A stretch of DNA of 64,000 bases from Arachis hypogaea. Its lineage: Eukaryota; Streptophyta; Magnoliopsida; Fabales; Fabaceae. Location of the stretch: assembly GCF_003086295.3 (NCBI RefSeq), contig NC_092046.1, forward strand, positions 109,533,363 to 109,597,362. Reading direction: 5' to 3'. Positions 42,421 to 52,800 of the stretch are shown here, piece after piece (position 1 is the first letter of the stretch; every line of letters starts with the position of its first letter). The position numbers were made by a program, and so were the translations under genes. Under the pieces are notes generated by a model that worked only from the letters and a program-made list of their open reading frames with translations, had not been told where the DNA came from and made no database searches.

Positions 42421-43599
42421 GCTGTTCCTAACTTTCTTCCTCTTCTTCCAGTTTGTTAAGAGGAATGACTTCAAGTGGATAAAGGAGCTAGTTAGTGCCC
42501 CTTGTTGTGAATGCTTCTTTCCAGCAAGCTTTCCCTTGTGATTGGCTTGAGTGAACTTGCTTGTTGGCTCAGGAGTTGGATTGTTCTTCGACCTTCTCTT
42601 CCTCATGGATATGATCCTTTGTTTCTCGGTCACAATCCTCATTTTGGTGCTTGTTTCTACTACCTTCACATCCTTGATCTCAGAACTTGGTTGTTGTTGG
42701 ACAGTTGGAGTATCCTGTTCATCAAAAGCTTCCTGAATTTGTGGTTCAATGAACCCTTCCTCTTTGCAACTCTCTGTGTCATTGGAGTGTGATCTCCCTT
42801 GATTGACTTTCTCCCTTTCTTGTTCTCCTGATTCCTCCCTTGGGTTTGCCATGGTATCACTAGAAGAATTGTGGGTAGGGATTTGCTTTGATAGATATCC
42901 AATTTGTGCTTCTAGCTTTTGAATGGCAGCACCATGATTTTGTAAGTTGGATATCACTTCTTCCTTAAAGCTTTTCAAATCGGCCACATCTCTGCCCATA
43001 GTTGCAATCATTCCTTCTATCCTGTTTAATTGATCTTGAAATTGTTGGTTCGGATTGGGTTGATGAGGTTGATTATCTTGGCTGTGATATGGTGGCTGGG
43101 AGTATGTGTTTTGTGTGGGCTGATAGAGTCTTTGGTTGGAGTGTTGGTAGTGGTATGACTCTTGTGTGTAGTGGAATGAGTCTTGTGGATAGTGAAATGA
43201 ATTGTATGAATTTGAGAAGGAATTTTGTGCTGAGAAATGCTCAAGTGATGAAGAATTTGGATATGTAAAACTAGGAGGTGAGGTTGGATAATTCAGAGGT
43301 GATGGCTCTTGATGAATGGGGTGTGAATAAGTGAAATCTCTTTGGTTTTGATCTTCCCAGCCACAACTTGAGTAGTGATCAAATTCACCAAAACATGGAC
43401 CATTTTGTGGCTCTGGGAAGTACCCCGTTTCCTGTTCCTGATACTCCCACCCACCATGAGCATAATAACATGAATCATTCTGTGGTGGTGGAGAGTTTCT
43501 CATGAATTTTGATTGACTAAAAGATGATGGATACTCCTTTCTTTTTTGCAATGTGCTAAGTCTCAAACAATACTCATCCAAAGATAGTGGAAATTCCAT
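42409..43599 (-). CDS. ORF1 of I: Tyr/Gln-rich protein with a Gag-type coiled coil
   Basis: This intact 396-codon ORF is the only one in the element. Residues 1-180 are low complexity, rich in Tyr, Gln, Ser, Pro and His, with repeats of the FHYPQDSFHYTQESYHY type. A coiled coil follows (ADLKSFKEEVISNLQNHGAA, then IQKLEAQIGYLSKQI). It aligns in style with the IRNLEAQVGQLSKKI segment of Gag in C, F and G, including the NPREE after it. Then come a charged region and a basic C-terminus (KKRKKVRN). The Gag core and protease are missing, so it looks like a Gag remnant with a new or strongly diverged N-terminus. A role as a product is unproven. Confidence 0.65.
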   Translation of the reverse strand: MEFPLSLDEYCLRLSTLQKRKEYPSSFSQSKFMRNSPPPQNDSCYYAHGGWEYQEQETGYFPEPQNGPCFGEFDHYSSCGWEDQNQRDFTYSHPIHQEPSPLNYPTSPPSFTYPNSSSLEHFSAQNSFSNSYNSFHYPQDSFHYTQESYHYQHSNQRLYQPTQNTYSQPPYHSQDNQPHQPNPNQQFQDQLNRIEGMIATMGRDVADLKSFKEEVISNLQNHGAAIQKLEAQIGYLSKQIPTHNSSSDTMANPREESGEQEREKVNQGRSHSNDTESCKEEGFIEPQIQEAFDEQDTPTVQQQPSSEIKDVKVVETSTKMRIVTEKQRIISMRKRRSKNNPTPEPTSKFTQANHKGKLAGKKHSQQGALTSSFIHLKSFLLTNWKKRKKVRNSMSS

Positions 43600-43779
43600 A
43601 GTGAGGCAATATCACAAACAGCTAGTGGTTAGTATGCTAACAAGTGAATAAGCAAAGAAAACAAATTAAAATTTGCAGAAATTAGCAGTAATAAACTGAA
43701 ACAAAAACTATTAACAAAAGAAAAGAAAAATTGCTCAATCTAGTTAACTTCCAATTGGAGAATTGTCAATCGAAAACCA

Positions 43780-43798
43780 ATCCCCGGCAACGGCGCCA
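43780..43798 (-). other. Primer-binding site of I
   Basis: Minus-strand TGGCGCCGTTGCCGGGGAT, six bases from the 5' LTR. Confidence 0.94.
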
Positions 43799-43804
43799 TA
43801 AACT

Positions 43805-46174
43805 TGATGCGCATAAACTTGTTATGCCACGATTTAGGAAATTGCACGATCGGCAAAATTCCTTCCGGCAAGTGCACCGGTTATCGTCAAGTAAAAAACT
43901 CACAATAGAGTGAGGTCGAATCCCACAAGGATTGGTTGAGTGAGCAATTCGAATTAGAAGTGTGTTCTAGTTGAGCGGAATCAAGATTTAGATGAGAATT
44001 GCGGAATGTAAAAATGGCGGGAAATGTAAATGACAAGAAATTGAAATGGCGGAATCTTAAATTGCATGAATTAAAGAGCAGAAGCTAAATTGCTGAAATT
44101 AAAAGGGAATGGGGTGATTGCATGAATTAAGTTGCAGAATGTAAAGAGAAAGTGGAAATCAGAAATGGGGAATTCATTGGGTTATAGGAGATATTGAGAT
44201 CTCCGAATCAAAACATGTTTATCTCTTCCTCAACCAATGCGTTCATTGAATTTTGCTTGGCAATCTTATATGATTGGATCCCAATCCCTTGGCTCACCAA
44301 TTCTCTCTAAAAACAAACAAATTCCCAATCCCTTGGTTTAAATGTTCATAAGAAGAGATGATGCTCGATCACTGATTATACCACACAGTTTCATGAACCA
44401 CAATTTGGTAGGATTACATGTCACAATATCCATCCAAACCCCAATCCAATTCACTGTGAGAAAGCTTCTCTAGCATGAATCCTCCATTCCTTTCCCAAGG
44501 TTCCGAAGGATTCCAATTATGGGTAGTTTCTTTCCCAACACAACTACCCAATGGAATTAGATCGAGAAGCTTTCTAACAAAATTCAAGAGAAAAGATTGA
44601 AGAAGAAGATAAAACTATTATTGATTCATTGAATTACAATAGAGCTCCCTAACCCAATGAAAGGGGTTTAGTGAGTCATAGCTCTGAATTCAATTACAAA
44701 ACTAAAAGAAAATGATCCAAAATTCTCTCCGTAAAACTCCCCCCTCAGGGGCTGGATTCCCCCTCAATCCCCCGTGTGTCTCAAATGCAGAAACTAAGGC
44801 CTTTAAATAGGCTCCCTAAATTACAAAATGAAAATGAAATTCAAAGCAAATTACAATCAAATGAAAATAAACTATTCTAGATGATTCTTGTGGCCTTGAT
44901 TTGGTGTTGTTGATGGGCCTTGCTTGCTTGAAGGGTAGAGTGACATAATTGATCCAAAAAGGATAATGATCCATTAAACTACACTCAAACGTTGCACCCC
45001 CCATTCTTGAGTCGTCACTTTGTTCTCTTGTCAACCTTGCCAATTTGATGCCAAATATAGACTATTATATCTCGTTGGAAAGCTATGGATGTCAGCTTTC
45101 TAACGCAACTGGAAGCACCTCAATTGGATCTCTACAACTCGAGTTATACTCCATGGAAGGTGAAGAGGTCAGCTGGCCTGATTGCATGTTGGTACTATGC
45201 TCTTCTATGCACATTACGGGGCTGTTTTCTCCCTCAATTTTTAGTATCCACCATGCATGCCATATATGCTTGGAAAGATCTAGATGTCTTCTTTCCAATG
45301 CATTTTGAATCACCTCATTTGGAGTTTTGTAGCTCAAGTTATTTATGTTTGAAGAAGGCATGGTCAAGCTGTTCCATATAACACGTTTAAGCTCCAGTTT
45401 AAGCTTAAACTGGAGCTTAAACGCTGGCACTCCCTGGAGGCACAAGCTCGAGCACGTTTAAGCTTCAGTTTAAGGTTAAACTGAAGCTTAAACGTGGAAA
45501 TGGAAGAAGGCAACCCTGGAGTGTGGAATTGTCGAACACGTTTAAGCTTCAGTTTAAGGTTAAACTGAAGCTTAAACGTGGAAATGGAAAAGGTAGCCCT
45601 GGAGGTCGAACACGTTTAAGCTCCAGTTTAAGGTTAAACTGGAGCTTAAACGTGGAAATGGCTCCCTGGTGCTTTTCTTACTTCTGGCGTTTAACCTCCA
45701 GTTTAAGGTTAAACTGGAGGTTAAACGTGGAAATGCTCCCCTGGTGAGATTCTCACTTCTGGCGTTTAACCTCCAGTTTAAGGTTAAACTGGAGGTTAAA
45801 CTTCAATTCCAGCATTATATGGCTTGGTAGTTTAAGTTCCAGTTTAAGCTTAAACTGGAACTTAAACTCCACATGTGATATTCAAGCTTCCTTTATTGAT
45901 TTTGTTGCTTCCTTGCCTAGCCTCTTCTTCCCTGAAATCATCCAAACAATTGCATCAAAGTCTTGCAAAATTTCATGAGAAATCTTCCATTCATAGCATT
46001 CAAGTAATATAACTAAAAACTCATGGAATTTGCATCAAAATCTTCATGTTGAATGATTTAAGACAAGCATGACTATTTGGCCCAAATGATTACTTAAGGC
46101 TCAAGAAAATGCATAAAACAACTAAAAATAAAAGAAAAAGGCTAGTGAAACTAGCCTAAGATGCCTTGGCATCA
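43805..46174 (-). repeat. 5' LTR of I
   Basis: 2370 bp, nearly identical to 38423-40792. Palindromes at 45379-45872, TATA-like motif at 44802-44810, U5 block at about 43865-43935. Confidence 0.94.
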
Positions 46175-46275
46175 TTGGGAGGCCACAACCAAACTCTAAG
46201 TTTGGTGTTGAACTCCCATATCCAAACTCTAAGTTTGGTGTTGGGGAGTCTCAACAATGCTCTGAACATCTGTGA
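46175..46275 (+). pseudogene. gag-pro: gag-protease of F, C-terminal tail
   Basis: After the second TTGGG the frame continues with two more NSKFGV repeats and ends at TGA 46273-46275 (QQCSEHL). The repeats are encoded by the CTCTAAGTTTGGTGTTG motif, the same sequence as the polypurine-tract equivalent. Unlike C and D, this tail has no 1-bp insertion. Confidence 0.85.
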
Positions 46276-46340
46276 GGCTCCATGAGAGCCCACTGTCAAG
46301 CTATTGACATTAAAGAAGCGCTTGTTGGGAGGCAACCCAA
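46276..46340 (+). other. Conserved hairpin block after gag-pro (F)
   Basis: GGCTC-CATGA-GAGCC (46276-46290) starts one base after the gag-pro stop. TGTCAA-GCTA-TTGACA (46294-46309) and TTGGG-AGGCAA-CCCAA (46325-46340) follow, with AAGCGCTT between them. Confidence 0.75.
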
Positions 46341-46474
46341 TTTTTATTTAATTATATTTTTATTAGTTATATGTCTTTATAGGTACATGATCATGTGGAG
46401 TCACAAAATAAATCAAAAAATTGAAAACGGAATCAAAAACAGCAGAAGAAAAATCACACCCTGGAGGAAGACCT

Positions 46475-46770
46475 TACTGGCGTTTAAACGCCAGTAAGAA
46501 GCATCTGGCTAGCGTTTAAACGCCAGTAAGAAGCATTTGGCTGGCGTTCAACGCCAGAACAGAGCATGGTTCTGGCGCTGAACGCCCAAAATGGGCAGCA
46601 TCTGGGCGTTTTAACGCCAGAATTGCACCCTGGAGAAGAGCTGGCGCTGAACGCCCAGAACAAGCATGGTTCTGGTGTTCAACGCCAGAAATGGGCAACA
46701 AATGGGCGTTCAACGCCCAGAACAAGCACCAATCTGGCGCTGAACGCCCAGAGTTGTGTGCAAGGGCATT
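46475..46770. repeat. Palindrome array between gag-pro and ORF2 (F)
   Basis: About ten dyads of the family type occur, including perfect CTGGCGTTTAAACGCCAG and variants TGGCGCTGAACGCCCA and GGGCGTTCAACGCCC. It is the longest internal array among C, D and F. Confidence 0.88.
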
Positions 46771-47187
46771 TTGCATGCCTAATTTGGTGCAAGGTTGTAA
46801 ATCCTTGAACACCCCACAGGATCCCCACCTACCTCCACTCACTTCTTCTCACCCCTCTTTCACACAACCCCATAAACACTCTTCCCCAAAATTCTTCACC
46901 AATCACCTCAATCTCTCTTCCCCATCACTACTTCACCACTCACATCCATCCACTCTTCCCCATAAACCTAACTCATAAACTCCACCTACCTTCAAAATTC
47001 AAAATCAATTTCCCACCCAAACCCACCCTATATGGCCGAAATTAACCCCCCTCCCTTCCCTATATATAGCCCTCCATTCTTCTTCATTTTCACACAACAC
47101 AACCCTCTCTTCCCCTTCTTGGACGAATACACCTCTCCCCCCTCTCCTCCATATTTTCTTCTTCTTCTTCATCTATTCTTTCTTCTC
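46771..47187 (+). other. Pyrimidine-rich region upstream of ORF2 (F)
   Basis: Noncoding, C/T-rich, with CTATATATAG near 47060 that could be a second TATA-like site. Conserved with C and D. Confidence 0.5.
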
Positions 47188-47224
47188 TTGCTCGAGAGCG
47201 AGCAATATTCTAAGTTTGGTGTGG
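47188..47224 (+). other. Internal hairpin plus PPT-like motif (F)
   Basis: TTGCTCG-AGAG-CGAGCAA (47188-47205) is followed by TAAGTTTGGTGTGG (47211-47224), 36 bases before ORF2. Stem changes relative to C keep all pairs. Confidence 0.65.
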
Positions 47225-47260
47225 TAAAAGCATAAGCTTTTTGTTTTTCCATTACCATTG

Positions 47261-48387
47261 ATGGCACCCAAGATCGGAGAATCCTCTAGAAAAGGGAAAG
47301 GGAAGACAAAAGCTTCCACCTCCAAGTCATGGGAGATGAAAAGATTCATCTCCAAAGCTCATCAAGACCACTTCTATGATGTTGTGGCCAAGAAGAAGGT
47401 GATCCCTGAGGTCCCTTTCAAGCTCAAGAAGAATGAGTATCCGGAGATCCGACGTGAAATCCAAAGAAGAGGTTGGGAAGTTCTAACAAACCCCATCCAA
47501 CAAGTCGGCATCCTAATGGTTCAAGAGTTCTATGCCAATGCATGGATCACTAGGAACCATGATCAAAGTAAGAACCCAAACCCAAAGAATTATATTACAA
47601 TGGTTCGGGGGAAATACTTAGATTTTAATCCGGAAAATGTGAGGTTGGCGTTTAACTTGCCTATGATGCAAGAAGGGTCAACTTTAATCAAAGGTTGGAC
47701 CAAGTCCTCATGGACATATGTGTGGAAGGAGCTCAATGGAAAATTGACTCCAAAGGCAAGCCGGTTCAACTAAGAAGATTGGACCTCAAGCCTGTGGCTA
47801 GAGGATGGTTGGAGTTCATCCAACGCTCCATCATCCCCACTAGCAACCGATCTGAAGTTACTGTGGATCGGGCCATCATGATTCATAGCATCATGATTGG
47901 AGAGGAAGTAGAAGTTCATGAAGTCATCTCCCTTGAATTCTACAAAATAGCCGAAAAGCCCTCTCCTGGGGCAAGGCTAGCTTTTTCTCATCTTATTTGC
48001 CATCTATGTTACTCAGCTGGAGCTTTCATAGAAGGAGACATTCACATTGAGGAAGAGAAGCCCATCACTAAGAAAAGGATGGAGCAAGCAAGAGAGCCCA
48101 TTCATGGATCTCAAGAGACGCATGAAGCTCATCACCATGAGATCCCGGAGATGCCTCAAATGCATTTTCCTCCACAAAACTATTGGGAGCAAATCAACGT
48201 CTCCCTAGGAGAATTAAGTTCCAACATGGGACAATTAAGGGTGGAACATCAAGAGCACTCCATCATCCTTCATGAAATTAGAGAAGATCAAAAAGCAATG
48301 AGGGAGGAGCAACAAAGACAAGGAAGAGACATAGAAGAGCTCAAGGACATCATTGGTTCCTCAAGAAGGAAACGCCACCATCACTAA
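47261..48387 (+). pseudogene. ORF2 of F, 'putative plant transposon protein' domain (22-bp deletion)
   Basis: ATG 47261 starts MAPKIGESSRKGKGKTKAS. The domain follows as in C (RGWEVLTNPIQQVG, QEFYANAW, RLAFNLPMMQ). A 22-bp deletion near 47671, relative to C, shifts the frame; the rest is open in another frame to 48387. That part has LEFIQRSIIPTSNRSEVTVD, a hydrophobic helix (ARLAFSHLICHLC), the coiled coil (REDQKAMREEQQRQGRDIEE) and a His-rich end. The first frame stops at 47773. Confidence 0.85.
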
Positions 48388-49488
48388 GGTGGATTCATTC
48401 CTTGTTCGTAAATTCTCTATTTTTCGTTTTCTTTATGATTAAGTGCTTATCCATGTTTGTGTCTTATTACATGATCATTAGTATTTAGTAAATTTGTCTT
48501 GAAGTTATGAATGTCCTATGAATCCATCACCTCTCTTAAATGAAAACTATTTTAATTCAAAAGAATAAGAAGTACATGAGTTTCGAATTTATCCTTGAAC
48601 TTAGTTTAATTATATTGATGTGGTGACAATGCTTCTTGTTTTCTGAATGAATGCTTGAACAGTGCATATGTCTTTTGAAGTTGTTGTTTAAGAATGTTAA
48701 ATATGTTGGCTCTTGAAAGAATGATGATAAGGAGACATGTTATTTGATAATCTGAAAAATCATAAAAATGATTCTTGAGGCAAGAAAAAGCAGCAAAGAA
48801 CAAAGCTTGCAGAAAAAAAAATAGGCGAAAAAAAATAAAAAGAAAAAGCAAGCAGAAAAAGTCAAAAGCTCTTAAAACCAAGAGGTAAGAGCAAAAAGCC
48901 AATAACCCTTAAAACCAAAAGGCAAGGGTAAATAAAAAGGATCCCAAGGCTTTGAGCATCAGTGGATAGGAGGGCCTAAAGGAATAAAATCCTGGCCTAA
49001 GCGGCTAAACCAAGCTGTCCCTAACCATGTGCTTGTGGCGTGAAGGTGTCAAGTGAAAACTTGAGACTGAGCGGTTAAAGTCAAGGTCCAAAGCAAAAGA
49101 AGAGTGTGCTTAAGAACCCTGGACACCTCTAATTGGGGACTTTAGCAAAGCTGAGTCACAATCTGAAAAGGTTCACCCAATTATGTGTCTGTGGCATTTA
49201 TGTATCCGGTGGTAATACTGGAAAACAAAGTGCTTAGGGCCACGGCCAAGACTCACAAAATAGCTGTGTTCAAGAATCATCATACTGAACTAGGAGAATC
49301 AATAACACTATCTGAACTCTGAGTTCCTATAGATGCCAATCATTCTGAACTTCAATAGATAAAGTGAGATGCCAAAACTATTCAAGAGGCAAAAAGCTAC
49401 AAGTCCCGCTCATTTAATTGGAGCTATGTTTCATTGATAGTTTGGAATTTATAGTATATTCTCTTCTTTTTATCCTATTTGATTTTCA
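48388..49488 (+). other. 3' noncoding region of F
   Basis: Noncoding and closely similar to 13200-14278 of C, including the paired TGTGGC motifs at about 49030-49042 and 49185-49197. Confidence 0.65.
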
Positions 49489-49526
49489 GTTGCTTGGGGA
49501 CAAGCAACAATTTAAGTTTGGTGTTG
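49489..49526 (+). other. 3' hairpin and polypurine-tract equivalent (F)
   Basis: GTTGCTTG-GGGA-CAAGCAAC (49489-49508) is followed by TTTAAGTTTGGTGTTG (49511-49526) abutting the LTR. Confidence 0.78.
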
Positions 49527-51240
49527 TGATGAGCGGATAATTTATACGCTTTTTGGCATTGTTTTTAGTATGTTTTTAGTAGAATCTGGTTACTTTTAGG
49601 GATGTTTTCATTAGTTTTTATGTTAAATTCACATTTCTGTACTTTACTATGAGTTTGTGTGTTTTTCTGTGATTTCAGGTATTTTCTGGCTGAAATTGAG
49701 GGACTTGAGCAAAAATCAGATTCAGAGGCAGAAGAAGGACTACTGATGCTGTTGGATTCTGACCTCCCTGCACTCAAAGTGGCTTTTCTGGAGCTACAGA
49801 ACTCAAAATAGCACGCTTCCATTTGCGTTGGAAAGTAGACATCCAGGGCTTTTCAGCAATATATAATAGTCCATACTTTGGCCGAGTTTAGATGACGTAA
49901 AAGAGCGTTGAACGCCAGTTCTACGCTGTTGTCTGGAGTTAAACGCCAGAAACAAGTCACAAACCAGAGTTGACCGCCAGAAATACGTTACAACCTGGCG
50001 TTCAACTCCAGAAAGAGCCTCTGCACGTGTAACATTCAAGCTCAGGCCAAGCACATATCAAGTGGGCCCCAGAAGTGGATTTATGCATCAATTACTTACT
50101 TCTGTAAACCCTAGTAACTAGTTTAGTATAAATAGGACTTTTTACTATTGTATCTGACATCCTGGATTGTATTTTTGATCCTGTGATCTTGTTTTGGGGG
50201 CTGGCCATTCGGCCATGCTTGGACCTTTCACTTATGTATTTTCAACGGTAGAGTTTCTACACTCCATAGATTAAGGTGTGGAGCTTTGCTGTTCCTCAAA
50301 GATTAATGCAAAGTACTACTGTTTTTCTATTCAATTCAACTTATTCCGCTTCTAAGATATTCATTTGCACTTCAACCTAAATGTGATGAACGTGACAATC
50401 ATCATCATTCCCTATGAATGCGTGCCTGACAACCACTTCCGTTCTACCTTAAATTGAATGAGTATCTCTTGGATCTCTTAATCAGAATCTTCGTGGTATA
50501 AGCTAGATTGATGGTGGCATTCATGAGAGTCCGGAAAGTCTAAACCTTGTCTGTGGTATTCCGAGTAGGACTCTGGGATTGAATGACTGTGACGAACTTC
50601 AAACTCGCAAGTGCTGGGCGTAGTGACAGACGCAAAAGGAGGTTGAATCCTATTCCAGTATGATCGAGAACCTCAGATGATTAGCCATGCTGTGACAGAG
50701 CATTTGGACCATTTTCACAAGAGGATGGGATGCAGCCATTGGCAAGGGTGATGCCTCCAGACGATTAGCCATGCAGTGACAGCGCATCGGACCATTTTCC
50801 AGAGAGGATTAAAAGTAGCCATTGACAACGGTGATGTCCTTACATAAAGCCAGCCATGGAAAGGAGTAAGACTGATTGGATGAAGACAGCGGGAAAGCAG
50901 AGATTCAGAGGAACGAAAGCATCTCTATACGCTTATCTGAAATTCTCACCAATGAATTACATAAGTGTTTCTATCCTTATTTTCTATCTATTTATTATTT
51001 ATGTTCGAAAACTCCATAACTATTTTATATCCGCCTGACTGAGATTTACAAGGTGACCATAGCTTGCTTCATACCAACAATCTCCGTGGGATCGACCCTT
51101 ACTCACGTAAGGTTTATTACTTGGACGACCCAGTGCACTTGCTGGTTAGTTGTATCGAAGTTGTGAATGAAACACGATTTAGTAAGACGTGCGTATAGAG
51201 TTTCTGGCGCCGTTGCCTGAGATCACAATTTCGTGCACCA
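49527..51240 (+). repeat. 3' LTR of F
   Basis: 1714 bp, TGATGAGCGG to GTGCACCA. TATA box at 50127-50135, palindromes at 49905-50012, U5 block at 51086-51152, PBS-like TGGCGCCGTTGCC at 51205-51217. TSD TTAGA follows. Confidence 0.94.
50127..50135 (+). promoter_or_regulatory. LTR TATA box (F, 3' LTR)
   Basis: TATAAATAG, identical to the 5' LTR copy. Confidence 0.6.
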
Positions 51241-51570
51241 TTAGACGATCCGTCTTTTGAGGTGGGAAAAACTTCTCAAGAAACTCCTTGTGCAACAAAT
51301 CCCAATTAAAAATCACCTCTTCAGGCTGAGCGTAAAACCATTCTTTCGCCTTGCCTTCCAAAGAGAAAGGGAAAGCAAAGACCATGATGGCTATCTCATC
51401 TGAGTCATGCCTTCTTATAGTAGAACACACAACTTGAAAATCTTTCAAGTGTTTGAGGGGATCTTCACCCGACAACCCATGATATTTTGGAATCAAGTTG
51501 ATCATACCCGTCTTGAGCTCAAAGTTTTTCTAGATCTGGGTATCGAATTTGTACAGGTTGTAAAGTGATG
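51241..51570 (-). pseudogene. gag: gag of A, middle piece
   Basis: Minus-strand frame NITLQPVQIRYPDLEK continues from the N-terminal piece (63152) once J and one TGATG are removed. A 1-bp deletion near 51530 then shifts the frame. The Gag core follows: FELKTGMINLIPKYHGLSGE, DPLKHLKDFQVVCSTIRR, FPFSLEGKAKEWF, FFPPQKTDRL, up to the TTAGA duplication at 51241. It resumes at 20136. Confidence 0.87.
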
Positions 51571-52688
51571 TGATGATGGCCTAAAGCGGGTTTGGAATTT
51601 CTCTCAAAAATAGAATTTCTCCATTACAAGTATAGTCCAAACCTAACAATTGACCATCAATCAAAGTTTAAATCAAAGAATAGTCACAATTCAAATCAAA
51701 ATAACTGGGAGTTTTAAGTCCCAGGTCGTTCTCCTTAGGAATTGCAATTAAGTGTCATATTATTGGCTATGAAGGAATTGGGGTTGTGATTGCAAGTGAC
51801 AAGAAAATTAAAAGGCAAGAAAGTGAATAAGCATGCAAGGGAATTAAAACTCAAAGCAAGTAAAGCAAAAAGGGAAATCAAGTGGCAAAAAGGACTCTTG
51901 GCAAGGATTGAGGAATTGAGGATTCCTATCCTAGTCATGGACCACAAACATGGTAATTGCGTAGAATTAATCCCAATTAGTCTATCCTAACATCGAGGAT
52001 AAGTCAAAAGGGCATAATTGATCTCAATCCATAAGTCCTTGTCAACTCACTAATTAACTTAGTGAAAGACTAACGTCAATGGAAACCAAATTAATTAACA
52101 ATCCTAACACAATGTACAATGGACATCCATAACTCAAGTTCACCTAATTACCCAATTCCAAGTCAAGAGTGTGAAAAACTATACAAGAACTAGAAGAGAC
52201 ATTTTGTCAAACACCTAGCATGCATAAAAGGGAAAAATATCATAAATTGCAATAAAATAAAATCTATAACTACCAATTGCATGAGAATAATAATAGAAAC
52301 TCAACAAGCATTAAAGAAAGATAAAATATCAAAATTGCATTAATAAAACCAAAATTGACAAGAGTATTCATAAACTAAAAATGGAAAAGTTGAGAAAATA
52401 ACAAAAGAGATGAAGATGAATAAGACAAGAAAGCTTGAAAACATAAATGAAGCTATACTAAAACAAGAATTAAAGACTAAAATTAATGGGAAATTAACTA
52501 ATAAAACCTAAATTCTAGAGAGAAGGGGGAGTTTCTCTCCCTAGAAAATGACCTACAACATGATAAATCCTAAACCTAATTGCCCCCCTTCATCCTTCTT
52601 CACTTTAGCTTGAAATAGTTTTAGAAATGAGTTAGACTGGATTTTGGAGGCCCAGAATTTGCCCCCAGCGATTTGCAATTAATGAGCT

Positions 52689-52790
52689 CACGTGCCAGGA
52701 CTTGTGCATACGCACAGTTGTGTTCGCATGCACACTTGCTAAATCCCGACTTGTGCATACACACATATTGTGTGCGTACACACACTTAAA
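52689..52790. repeat. TGTGCGTACACAC-type palindromes in J
   Basis: Four dyads (for example TGTGCATACGCACA and TGTGTGCGTACACACA) are of the same motif type as the array of A at 17340-17770. Confidence 0.75.
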
Positions 52791-52800
52791 CTTATGTCCA

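Larger units (their letters stand above)
38423..46174 (-). mobile_element. Element I: short, very young non-autonomous element
   Basis: This 7752-bp element is flanked by TTGGG at 38418-38422 and 46175-46179. Its LTRs are both 2370 bp (38423-40792 and 43805-46174) and differ, as far as I could see, at one base (C at 39896, A at 45278). The internal region is only 3.0 kb and has one ORF. There is no Gag core, protease, polymerase or ORF2. Confidence 0.94.
20142..51240 (+). mobile_element. Element F: near-complete non-autonomous element with three nested insertions
   Basis: F spans 31 kb, of which about 10.9 kb is its own sequence once G, H, I and one copy of each duplication are subtracted. 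Both LTRs come to 1714 bp by boundary arithmetic. Order: 5' LTR (split by G), PBS, leader, gag-pro (split by H and I), hairpin block, palindromes, ORF2, 3' region, hairpin-PPT, 3' LTR. It inserted into A gag with TSD TTAGA. No polymerase genes are present. Confidence 0.93.
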
